The notes beneath the pieces were generated by a model. The model made no database searches and had not been told where the DNA came from. It worked only from the letters and a program-made list of their open reading frames with translations. The translations under genes and the position numbers were made by a program. Below are positions 1-11,800 of a stretch of 64,000 bases of DNA, one piece after another. Positions within the stretch are counted from its first letter, which is position 1; every line of letters begins with the position of its first letter. Source of the stretch: Macrostomum hystrix (lineage: Eukaryota > Platyhelminthes > Macrostomidae); the NCBI GenBank assembly GCA_950097015.1, contig CATNEN010000037.1, positions 248,001 through 312,000 of the forward strand, read 5' to 3'.

Positions 1-1515
1 TTGGAACAGGGCTATCCCGAAGCTGCATCACTTCAGCTGAGCTAGGATGCTCCTCAGTTGGAACAGGACTATCCCGAAGCTGCATCACTTCAGCTGAGCT
101 AGGATGCTCCTCAGTTGGAACAGGGCTATCCCGATGCTGCATCACGTCAGCTGAGCTAGGATGCTCCTCAGTTGGAACAGGGCTATCCCGAAGCTGCATC
201 ACTTCAGCTGTGATGAGATGCTCCTCAGTTGGAACAGGACTATCCCGATGCTGCATCACTTCAGCTGTGATGAGATGCTCCTCAGTTGGAACAGGACTAT
301 CCCGATGCTGCATCACTTCAGCTGTGATGAGATACTCCTCAGTTGGAACAGGACTATCCCGATGCTGCATCACTTCAGCTGTGATGAGATACTCCTCAGT
401 TGGAACAGGGCTTTCACGAAGCTGCATCACTTCAGCTGTGATGAGATACTCCTCAGTTGGAACAGGGCTTTCACGAAGCTGTATCACTTCAGCTGAGCTA
501 GGATGCTCCTCAGCTGGAACAGGGCTATCCCGATGCTGCATCACGTCAGCTGAGCTAGGATGCTCCTCAGTTGGAACAGGGCTTTCACGAAGCTGCATCA
601 CTTCAGCTGAGCTAGGATGCTCCTCAGTTGGAACAGGGCTATCCCGAAGCTGCATCACTTCAGCTGAGCTAGGATGCTCCTCAGTTGGAACAGGGCTATC
701 CCGAAGCTGCATCACGTCAGCTGAGCTAGGATGCTCCTCAGTTGGAACAGGACTATCCCGATGCTGCATCACGTCAGCTGAGCTAGGATGCTCCTCAGTT
801 GGAACAGGGCTATCCCGAAGCTGCATCACTTCAGCTGAGCTAGGATGCTCCTCAGTTGGAACAGGGCTATCCCGAAGCTGCATCACGTCAGCTGAGCTAG
901 GATGCTCCTCAGTTGGAACAGGGACTATCCCGAATGCTGCATCACGTCAGCTGAGCTAGGATGCTCCTCAGTTGGAACAGGGCTATCCCGAAGCTGCATC
1001 ACTTCAGCTGAGCTAGGATGCTCCTCATTTGGAACAGGGCTATCCCGAAGCTGCATCACTTCAGCTGAGCTAGGATGCTCCTCAGTTGGAACAGGGCTAT
1101 CCCGAAGCTGCATCACTTCAGCTGAGCTAGGATGCTCCTCAGTTGGAACAGGGCTATCCCGAAGCTGTATCACTTCAGCTGAGCTAGGATGCTCCTCAGT
1201 TGGAACAGGGCTATCCCGAAGCTGCATCACTTCAGCCGAGCTAGGATGCTCCTCAGTTGGAACAGGGCTATCCCGATGCTGCATCACGTCAGCCGAGCTA
1301 GGATGCTCCTCAGTTGGAACAGGGCTTTCACGAAGCTGCATCACGTCAGCTGAGCTAGGATGCTCCTCAGGTGGAACAGGGCTATCCCGATGCTGCATCA
1401 CTTCAGCTGAGCTAGGATGCTCCTCAGTTGGAACAGGGCTTTCACGAAGCTGCATCACGTCAGCTGAGCTAGGATGCTCCTCAGGTGGAACAGGGCTTTC
1501 ACGAAACTGTAGTAC
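1..1515 (-). repeat. 57-bp coding tandem repeat, ~26 copies
   Basis: Period exactly 57 bp (19 codons) except for one 59-bp unit at about 901-959. Variants swap Glu/Asp, Leu/His, Thr/Pro. Several units at 190-480 have LIT in place of PSS. Each unit has a Ser-Pro pair. The array is cut by the left edge. Confidence 0.97.
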
Positions 1516-2849
1516 ATCAGCTGAGCGAGTAGGTTCATCGGACTCCGTGAAACTAGTGGCTGACGCTACCTTCAGATCTTTTCCGCTTTTAAAAGCCTCG
1601 ATTTCTAGTTTCATTTCCTCGGATGAAGATGTTTTGGGGCTAGAAGCTGCTTGAGCACCTAGATTCTCGGCTAAGAACTCCCTTTCCATCTCCTCAGGAA
1701 TCGAGCGGAAGACTTCGTCGGCATCTGCGCTGGACTCTCTTTCGTCTTTAGTGTCTGGCGACTTGGAACCGGCAGTGGCTGTTGATGCGAACATGCATTC
1801 CGGAATGTCCTCCTGGATTTTAAAGCCAAACATTTCAAGATCGCCGTGAATGCCTCTATAACGGCTGTCAATGTCTTCAGCTGCCTCTTCAATTAGCTTC
1901 TCCGCCCTTTGAATACGCTCGTCGAAGCCCCTATCTACGTCGCTGCCTTCCTCTTCGGTAATCCGACCCATCGCCTCTACTTGCGAGACTGGCTCCGCAG
2001 GTATGAAAAGCTTGTAAGCATCATCAGGCGACTGAACAGGGCTATCTATCTTTTCTTCCATCTTTCTAGATGAGTATTCCGAAGACAACAGCAATGAAAA
2101 CTTTGATTGCTCTTCCTTCACGGGAGAGATCAGCTCCTCAGGCCGGATTCCACCCTCATGGAACAGCTCCTGCCGTATTGGAAGATTTTGACCGTGTCCA
2201 GGAATGGTCCTCTTATCTTCGTCATCATCTTCATAAGTTGAGGCGCAGGCAGACGAGGTGCTTTCAACATCGGCGAAGCCTCCAACGGCGCCTTCGGAAA
2301 GCTCATCGGCCGGCACATCAGTGTGAAGGGACGAAGTCTCGTCCTCGGCGTCAGTGTCCAAAATGCCAGACGGTGCAGTGGTGGTGCTGGCTGCGTCCTC
2401 GAATTGATCGTCGGTTTGGTCCGCAATCATCGCGCTTGGCCCCTCTTCTGCTTTGGGAAACGATATCTCCATAACATCACTGCTGACGTGTTCGGCTGTC
2501 TGGCTTATCAGTGGAGAAGAGCCTCTCTCTGATGACGAGTGCTCTAGAGCTGGATGATCAAGGGGCAGGCTTTCCTCAACAGGAGTTGCGGCGGCAGTAT
2601 CGGGCTCTTGGTATAGGTTGCTCTGAGACAGCGACTTAGACGCTTCGCTTATTGACTTCTCCTCTACAACAGGAGTGCCGTCTGGTGTGGTCAATGCACT
2701 GTCTATGGCCCGATGCAGCATCTCAGTGCGCAGGCCTGCTTCGAACTCGAACGCCCTCAATTTGAGAGCATTCAGACTGTGCCTGCGGGTCTCTGCGCCA
2801 GGGGAGGCTTCTGGGTTGGGGGTGGGACTCTCGGAGGGACCGGGGGCAA
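1..2849 (-). CDS. Ankyrin giant tail exon B (SPVP-repeat tail), partial
   Basis: Acceptor TTTATCCGAAACAG at 2850, phase 1, the same phase as tail exon A. It opens with a Pro-rich segment, then RRHSLNALKLRAFEFEAGL and some 400 residues of acidic sequence. From about 1515 down to base 1 there are at least 26 copies of a 57-bp unit encoding SPVPTEEHPSSAEVMQLRD with small variants. The frame is lost in one unit (extra bases at 921-923 and 933-934), giving TAG at 927-925; beyond it the repeat continues in a shifted frame to the window edge, so the real exon is probably longer. It could be a second terminal exon or lie before further exons to the left. Confidence 0.8.
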
Positions 2850-4659
2850 CTGTTTCGGATAAAAAAGGTGGGATAAGGTTTGCAATTAAAATCATGTACG
2901 ATTTGTGTACAATAGATTTTGCCAATGGGTGCGATCAAGTTAAAAAATCTGCTGCTAGTCTGTGTACGCCATTCACTAGAAAAGCTGGATCTAATGAGGA
3001 ACATATTCGTAGTAGGCCTAACATTATTGCACTATCTATACGACGTAAATAATGAAATCCAACGCATTAAACAGATAGAAAACTATTCTCACTTATGGAT
3101 CTAAAGTAAGGAAATGTTTAGGCCTGTAAAGCCCCGAAATATTGAACAAGTGTTGCTAAGATCGCATGCCAAAGAAGATTCGTGCGGTGGCCACTTCAAC
3201 AACAGCGACATTGACACAGTTGAACTCTTCTAAGGTACCGCCCTAACTAAACACTTCTTCGACCTGTTATTTTAGTACGGACTATGATTGAGTGCACTTT
3301 AAAGCGGAGATTTGCAAGTAAACATGCAGCGCTTATCACTAATGTAGTTAAAAACACAGATATTTAATTAATAGTGGCTCCTATTTAGTACTGGGTCAGT
3401 GTCAGTTGCCAAAGTGTCAGATAATAGGAAAATTGTGAAATATTAGTTTCGACTTCGCGTTGCTCAGAAGTGCAAGCTGCTACACTCGTATGATTGAACA
3501 AATGATGTGCTCATACGAGGACAAGAGAAAAAAATGCAACTGGTAAATCAAATAAAATATTGCTTCCTATACTCTCTATCTGCGAGAAAAAAACTGGATC
3601 TACAGAATGTAAAAAACGGTCTAGCATAACTTCTCTATCAACCCCAGGCAGCATATTCCAGCATGAGAAAGAAAAAAATGCTAGCTGTTGAGGTCTAAAG
3701 CTGTCCGAAAAGGACACGCTTCACCCGCGTTACCCGATGGCACCCTCTATTCACTGTCTCTCCTGGTCTCTTGTCCGATGGCAGAGTACTGGCAAGTCAA
3801 TCAAATATGCGTCGTCGAGAGTTGCCAAGTGGTTTCCCGAGGTTCGTTAATGACCTAACGCGCTCTGATGGACCCGTCATTGATTTTTCCAAGCTGCCCC
3901 ACCTCCCAAAAAGATACTTCTCGTCGCTGAGGTCCGGCAACACACGAGTCCCGAGTCCCGAGTCCCGAGTCCCGAGTCCCGAGCACTACACGCCTTGCAA
4001 CAGCATCGCCAATAAACAGGCGGACATTCGTATCCTTCTACTGTCATTGGATTGTCACTGGAACTTGCTTGATTTCAAAAAATAGCAAACTATAGTAAGC
4101 GGATAAGCAAAGTAAAGTTGAAAAAACACACGAGTACTTAATAACTACTCGACTTCACAAAATAGGATTCTAAATATCCCCATCTACTCAGCTCTTGTCG
4201 CATCATGCTCAGATAAAATAAATAGACCTGAGAAGATTTGCTGCCAGAAAAGCTGACTAAATATGCGTAGAATTGAGTTCATGGAAAGGATTGTTGGTGC
4301 AGGAAAATACTCAGTGCAAACGTTTTTTAACAAGCAGAGCATCTGCACATTTTATTGCAAATTTGTTAGTGCTATTATTGACTTCAAAGCCAAGCATGAG
4401 CTGTCTAGCAGTAAGCATAGAAGGCAAAGTGTGTTATACAATCTACACTTGTAATTGTGAATCAGCGTGCGATATTGGAATCTTTAATATAGGTTAGGAA
4501 ACGCTCATTTTGGTAGCTGGGTTATTTAGTTTATCACTGGCTCATCTTAGCAATGTTAGATCAGACTTAGGCTTCAGTAATTAGAGCGCTTGTTTAGTGC
4601 TTTCCGGTTTTTATAGCCAGATGCATATTGTAGCAACGTGACAAATCCGTGGTTAGGCA
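2850..4659. other. DNA between the two tail exons
   Basis: No convincing exon. AT-rich and unique apart from a few CCCGAGT heptamers at about 3949-3980. It includes the probable 3' UTR of tail exon A. Confidence 0.6.
4351..4356 (-). terminator. Possible poly(A) signal for tail exon A
   Basis: AATAAA on the minus strand, about 300 nt past the stop at 4660, with a TG-rich stretch just downstream (ATGTGCAGATGC then TGCTTGTT). Position fits a 3' end for the short-tail transcript. Confidence 0.4.
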
Positions 4660-7600
4660 TTAATTATATTCGAACTCCTGACCTTCAGAGAGTTTCTCCT
4701 CCAGATCGCTGTCTCCCAAGTCGTCGCTGGAAAGTTCACCCACTTCTGCGTCCACGATGAACTTTCCACGAAGCAGGATTTTTCGATCGAATGACGCATC
4801 CACAATGGAGACCTGATCGCCTGTCTCGGTTACCTCACTTCTACTCTCAATGCTAGGTGTGTTAGTGTTGTCCGACACGACCTCAACGTATTGGAAGCTT
4901 CCTTGGTTAACTGGCGAAGTCATCAGGTCGCTGCGACTTCCCGTGGCAAGTTTGTCTCGACTAGACTCATAATACTGAACGAAACCCTTCGTTCTATTAC
5001 GGCGCTTAATTACAGACTTAGTTTTAGTCACTAAGCCGTCTTTCTCCTCCTCGTTCTCGTCATTTTCCGTGTCCTGATCGCACTCAAACTGCCATGTTTC
5101 TCGTCTCTCTCGCACCTGGTTGACAAGGGCTGCCTCCATTTCGATGGATTCATCCAGCAGGCTGCCAACGCTCTGACCAAACGCCACAGAACTGCCAATG
5201 TCATGCACTTTAAAAGTCTCTGACGAGTCCAAAGCGTCCCTGTAGTTTTCGAGCTCTTCCCACAGGAACTGAGATGCAGTAGAGCGTAGGTCTTTCAGAT
5301 TATACAGGCTTGGACGATTGAAACTCGGCACCAAGTCGTTCTCCATTCTTTCCAACTCGTAAGCAATCGTAATGAGCTGCCTTTCCTCTGAAGCAGTCCG
5401 TTGGCTTGAGTTAGTTGTCGTTGCAGTGCTTGTCTGCTCCAGCAAATCTACGCTGTTGAAGTCATTTGTCTCTTGCTCTATCTCGATATAAGTCTTACGG
5501 CTAGTACCCGAAACTTCGGCGATGGTACATTCGTTGCTGGAACCATTCATGTCAGCAGCCATTGCAGCCCGTAGGGCCTCTTCTGCATCCGCTTCATCGC
5601 TGCCAGTCAGAGACTCAGCGTCTTCATTCATACCTTCTGCTCCTGAATGCGTAGTCTTTGACGTTAATTCAGACAGCACAGACTGTCGATGGCTGGACTC
5701 TTGCTGCAGGGTTTCTTCAAGAACCGAATCATGCACTGTTTTGGTGGTCCATTCAGTTGAGGTCGTGCAAATCGCATGAGTTGAAGTCTCATTGAGTTCG
5801 TTGATAATCTTGAAGTCCTCCATCGATTCACTCCAACGAATAGTCGGGTATCTGTCCAGCTGGCTCTCCAGGAATTGAGATGCTGTCGAGCGCAAATCTT
5901 TTCTATCATAGACTCTAGCGTGAACATAGCTTGGTGTTAGATCTTGGGCCTCGTATTCAATATCATACACCATTGCGATACTCTTGGAAATAGTTTTCGT
6001 CTGCACAGAATCATTTCTTTCCCGGCTGTCTTGATTCGGCCTCTTAACTACGTTTATCTCTGCAGTGGAGGTCAGAGTAGCTAGCTCATCCCCGCCAGTA
6101 GGTTTTGTAGTCCGAGTTACTTCTCTATAAATTGTTTTAGAAGAATTCGCTGCCACCGTCGAGGGTCGCTCACCAGACGAATTCGTGCTGGTTTTAATTT
6201 CAACTGACTTTCGCTGAGATCCCTCTGTGCCCCGACTCAACACAGAGACTGAAGAGCCAGTGTTAAAGTCATTTCTTACACCAGTACTTGGGCAAATCTG
6301 AAAACCCGTGTCGGAATCCTCAATCTCAAGTCTCTGCTCAGACTGGTCAGTCGTGCTGGCGATAGTGCCAGGGCACACCTGGACATTCGTGTCGGTCTCC
6401 TCAATCTCAAGTCTCTGCTTAGACTCCTCAGTAGTGGTGATAATGCCTGGGCATACCTGGACATCCGTGCCAGTCTCTTCGATGTCAAGTCTCTGCTCAG
6501 ACTCGTCAGTCGTGGTAATGATAATACCTGGACACACCTGGACATCATTGTCGGTCTCCTCGATCTCAAGTCTCTGCTCAGACTCGTCAGTAGTAGAGGT
6601 GATAATGCCAGGGCATACCTGGATATTCGAGTCGGTGTCCTCAATCTCAAGTCTCTGCTCAGACTCCTCAGTAGTGGTGATGGCAATGCCAGGGCACACC
6701 TGGACATTCGTGTCGGTGTCCTCAATCTCAAGTCTCTGCTCAGACTGGTCAGTCGTGCTTGTGATAATGCCTGGGCACACCTGGGCATTCGTGTCGGTCT
6801 CTTCGATGTCAAGTCTCTGCTCAGACTCCTCAGTCGTAATAACTAATCCAGGGCACACCTGGACATCATTGTCGGTCTCCTCGATCTCAAGTCTCTGCTC
6901 AGACTCGTCAGTAGTAGTGGTGATGGCAATGCCAGGGCACACCTGGACATTCGTGTCGGTGTCCTCAATCTCAAGTCTCTGCTCAGACTGGTCAGTCGTG
7001 CTTGTGATAATGCCTGGGCACACCTGGGCATTCGTGTCGGTCTCTTCGATGTCAAGTCCCTGCTCAGACTCGTCAGTCGTGGTAATGATAATGCCAGGGC
7101 ACACCTGGACATCATTGTCGGTCTCCTCGATATCAAGTCTCTGCTCAGACTCGTCAGTAGTAGTGGTGATGATGCCAGGGCACACCTGGACATCATTGTC
7201 GGTCTCGTCAATCTCAATTCTCTGCTCAGACTCGTCATTCATGCTTGTTATAATACCTGGACACACCTGGACATCATTGTCGGTCTCCTCGATCTCAAGT
7301 CTCTGCTCAGACTCGTCAGTAGTGGTGATGGCAATGCCAGGGCACACCTGGACATTCGTGTCGGTGTCCTCAATCTCAAGTCTCTGCTCAGACTGGTCAG
7401 TCGTGCTTGTGATAATGCCTGGGCACACCTGGGCATTCGTGTCGGTCTCTTCGATGTCAAGTCTCTGCTCAGACTCCTCAGTCGTAATAACTAATCCAGG
7501 GCACACCTGGACATCCGTGTCGGTCTCCTCAATCTCAAGTCTCTGCTCAGACTCGTCAGTCATGCTGGTGATAATGCCTGGACACACCTGGACATCATTG

Positions 7601-8816
7601 TCGGTCTCCTCGATATCAAGTCTCTGCTCAGACTCGTCAGTAGTAGTGGTGATGATGCCAGGGCACACCTGGACATCATTGTCGGTCTCGTCAATCTCAA
7701 TTCTCTGCTCAGACTCGTCATTCATGCTTGTTATAATGCCTGGACACACCTGGACATCATTGTCGGTCTCCTCGATCTCAAGTCTCTGCTCAGACTCGTC
7801 AGTAGTAGTGGTGATGATGCCAGGGCACACCTGAACATCATTGTCGGTCTCCTCAATCTCAACTCTCTGCTCAGACTCGTCAGTAGTAGTGGTGATGATG
7901 CCAGGGCACACCTGAACATCATTGTCGGTCTCCTCAATCTCAACTCTCTGCTCAGACTCGTCATTCATCCTGGTTATAATGCCTGGACACACCTGGACAT
8001 CATTGTCGGTCTCCTCGATCTCAAGTCTCTGCTCAGACTCGTCAGTCGTAATAACTGATCCAGGGCACACCTGGACATTCGTGTCGGTCTCCTCGATCTT
8101 AAGTCTCTGCTCAGACTCGTCAGTCGTAATAACTGATCCAGGGCAAACCTGGACATTCCTGTCGGTCTCCTCGATCTCAAGTCTCTGCTCAGACTCGTCA
8201 GTAGTTTTGATAATGCCTGGGCACACCTGGACATTCGTGTCGGTCTCCTCAATCTCTAGTCTCTGCTCAGACTGGTCAGTCATGCTTGTGATAATGCCTG
8301 GGCACACCTGGGCATTCGGGTCGGACTTCTCAATCTCCTGTCTCTGCTCAGACTCGTCAGTAGTGGTGATGGCAATACCAGGGCACACCTGGACATTCGT
8401 GTCAGTCTCCTCAATCTCCTGTCTCTGCTCAGACTCGTCAGTAGTGGGGATGGCAATGCCAGGGCACACCTGGACATCTGTGTCGGTCTCTTCAAACATA
8501 GTTTTCTGTTGGCCTTCGGTTGTTGTACTGGAGATCTTTGATTTCTCGGTAATGACGCCTGTTATCGTTTCTTCTGTTACATCTGTCAAAGCCTGTTGAT
8601 AATAGTTATCTGTGTTTTCTTTTGGCGCTCCATTTTTGTTCGATGACTTTGAATGTTTTGGCGCGGTTTTGGATTGAAGTTGCGATTGGGAGACACTGAA
8701 TAGTTCCTCTTCAACTTCGTCCGTCTTTTCGTCAGTTTTATACGAATCGAATTTCTGATTTTCCATCTGAAGCTCGTCGTCGGTACGCAAAGCTGCATAC
8801 GTTGACTCGTCTAGAA
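4660..8816 (-). CDS. Ankyrin giant tail exon A (CPG-repeat tail)
   Basis: Acceptor TGATTTCCTTAG in phase 1, then 1384 codons to TAA at 4662-4660. The first ~95 residues are unique. About 28 copies of a 25- to 28-residue acidic repeat follow (8500-6290), with core [11 protein letters not shown] and ESEQRLEIE. The remainder is unique apart from a duplicated module with [10 protein letters not shown]. The exon ends [17 protein letters not shown]. Predicted to be disordered and strongly acidic, with one Cys per repeat. Giant ankyrins carry their neuron-specific tails in single huge exons like this; I know no family with this repeat. Confidence 0.9.
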
Positions 8817-11800
8817 CTAAGGAAATCAGAGAAAGGATTGCGGGAGGAGCATGCAATATTAGAAAGTTGGGACGGCCGTGGGCAGTACAATGATAAGTGC
8901 ACCAAAATTATTTGAAGGTAAATGCGTGCAGTCAACAAGGTTCCTAAGAAAAATAAAACATTAAAGCAGAGGCTAACGTCGACAAGGCATGCAACCAGTC
9001 GCTCATGAAGTGTGTCTAGAGAACAATTTTTTCATGACTCCTACCATCTAAAGAGCTGCGTCATTAATAGGCACGATTTTTTTCTATCCCAGATTAAATA
9101 CCTATGGCTCCCTGAATGGCATCGTCCACAATGCCGCTAGCCGCCTCTTGCGTCGGTGACACCGCCTCTGCCGCCGCTGCCCCCGCTGCCGCCTCTTCCG
9201 AGTCACCGTGAAATACTCGAACATCAGTGCTGCGTCTGGTGATCACCCGGCGTCGGACAATGCTACCGTCGGGTAAAACCTCCTCCGCTTCTTCGATGGT
9301 CTCTTCTGGACTCTCCTGGTGCTCGTGATGCTGCAGCTGGTCGTCGTCATCATCGGGATAGTAGCGGGCGTGCCGGTGCTCGAGGCAGGCGTCAGCGGTG
9401 CCGGCGCGCTGGAGCACTTCATCAGCGCAGCCCTCCGTGACAATGCGCTCTGTCACCTCTTGGACAACGCGGCGACGCACAATTCGCTTGCGCAGAACTG
9501 TGCCGTCGGGAAGGCGCTCTTCCTGCTCCTCCTCTTCAACGAATTCCTGGGGCTCGCCACGGACCAACTCGTGCCGGTGGCTGACGCTGTGTCTGTGCGG
9601 ATCGTCTGAGGGGTGAAAGAGGGCGGGATGGAGGTGCGTTGTGGCGGCGAGCAAGCGAGCTGCCATTACAAAGACTGCTGCATAACAAAGACTACAATAT
9701 TCTAAATTTATATAAATGTTTGCATATTTTTTTATGTTGATTACACCTGCTCTAATTGGGATAGATGTGCAGCCGACAGCACAGCCGACAGCTATTCCAC
9801 GTGCATCTGAAGGCTGCACGACTGGTGGGACGCCACACCCACCCTCAATTACCCCAGCTAATGCTGGCACCCATTTAACAGCTGGGTGAATTGTAGCAAT
9901 GCAGAGATAAGTGTCTTGCTAAAAGACACAAATTGTTCCAGTGGAGTCAGGAATCGAACCCCCGACCTTTAAGTCGTGAGTCCGACGCTTTAACCACAAG
10001 GCTACAACCCCGCTTTTATATATTATAGAGCTATAAAATAGGCTATGACCCATGCTCTCCATGGATTTATGATTGAAAACTGCTTAAGTGGCTCGTACCA
10101 ATTATCTTTTTAAAGTTAGAAATGTCAACAATATCCGTGTAACATTTCATTTCCAGATTATTGACAATCTTCTTTCCCTTTCTTTGCCAAATTCAATATT
10201 TTTTACAATAAATAAGCCATCCTTTATTTACACTCGTAGTTCAAACGAGTTATGCGGGTTGCTATTTGGTTAGCTTCAAGCTGTATATAAACATTTACAC
10301 ACAAATATGTGAACTGGGTACGATCGAAGCTGGGGAAAAACTCAAATCTCATATTTCAACGATAATATTTTGCCAGTATTTGCCTAATCTTCAAATCCGA
10401 AGCGCACTTCACAGATGTTGCTATAGAATCTCTAACACATTTTATGCGAGAAGGCGAGAGGAAGACTGCGGCAGGAAATGCAGGATTGTGGCGTATTGAA
10501 TTCTGCTCTCATCTACAGGCCTCCCAGACTGGCGGGAGTGAAATATTTATGACCACAGAAAGCATTTCTGTGTGTTGCGGGCCGTCCTGTTTGCCTCGTC
10601 GTTCGGATATCATTTTCTGCCTTTCCATTTAGCTCACGGGCGCCCCATTTTGAGAACGTCACCACCAAATCCCCATTTTCAGGGTACAGGTTGGCACTGG
10701 GCAGATCCTGATGCACTACCGTCTCGTTTACTGACTTTTGTTGCATTAAAAAGTCGAATAAATTATCTATATATTAGCTGAAGCTTGTGTGTCTGTTCTA
10801 GTTAGTAAGTGTTTTAACAGTAGAACAACCGGGGGGGTTTTCCCCCTCGACAATTTTTTGCTGCACCCGAACATAGCAACGCAAGCACACGAAACTCAAG
10901 AACACGGGCCAACTTTTTGTTGCGCATCTTCTCAAACAAGACTATTGACACCCTGACGCGAATTTCTATACTTTTGCTGATCAAGCCTCGAAATTTGGCA
11001 ACATTCAACTACAAGGCATGCTACCCTAGTCTGTCAACCAACCAGTCACCAACCCGACGCCGAATGATCAACGAAAGTGTAGAGAAATTCGCGTCAGGGT
11101 GTCAATAGTCGGCTGGTGCCACCTGTTAAAGGTCGAGCAGCTCCGTCTAGATAAAGGGCGGTGACCACCGAAGTCGGAGATGATGCAGGCACATTCGGGT
11201 GACATGCTGATCGATTTTGAAGGCCTGGCAAGGCCGCACTGAGGCGCAGTGCTAATTCGTGTATAGGGGTGTATGAAATACACTAGCGCTTAAGGGAAAA
11301 ATCTGACCTTCGGCCAGAACCGTTGAATATATCGACGGTCTGAAGGGCTGGCGACTTGGTTCTTGTTTCAGAAGATGCGCAACAAAATGTTGGCCCGTGT
11401 TCTTGAGTTTCGTGTGCTTGCGTTGCTCCGTTTGGGCGCAGCAAAAAATTGTCAGGGGGGAGGAAATAACTCCCCCTCTCTTGGTATAAAAACGGGCGGC
11501 AAAATGGCTTGGTAGTCCTACTGTTAAGGACGCTTTAAAAATGAGATACTGCCATCGAGCTGTATGCACAACCTTGAAAAGTTTTTTACTAATTGTCGGG
11601 TTTTTAACAAAAATGGTAACTAAATTTTGACAATATATATAGCTTAGATGTACCTTTCTCATCGTCATTTGTGATTAGGGAAAAATTCAGAACCAGCTGA
11701 TGGCTTGACAAGTCGATCGACCTGTTGTCACCATATTTTTCTGGTAGTGTTGCACTATGTTGCTAATAGCAACATGCACTGTCTGTCTTAGTAAAATCTA

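Noticed and set aside
161-1654. Plus-strand open frames through the 57-bp repeat
   Set aside because: They are shadows of the minus-strand SPVP repeat. A 57-bp period keeps other frames open by chance, and the minus frame continues into non-repetitive acidic coding sequence.
6308-8599. Plus-strand open frames with repeated PGHTW
   Set aside because: Antisense shadow of the CPG repeat in ankyrin tail A.
9942-10012. Possible tRNA gene
   Set aside because: A and B boxes are present but no closed cloverleaf, and the same head recurs with a shared body at other sites, so it is a SINE head.
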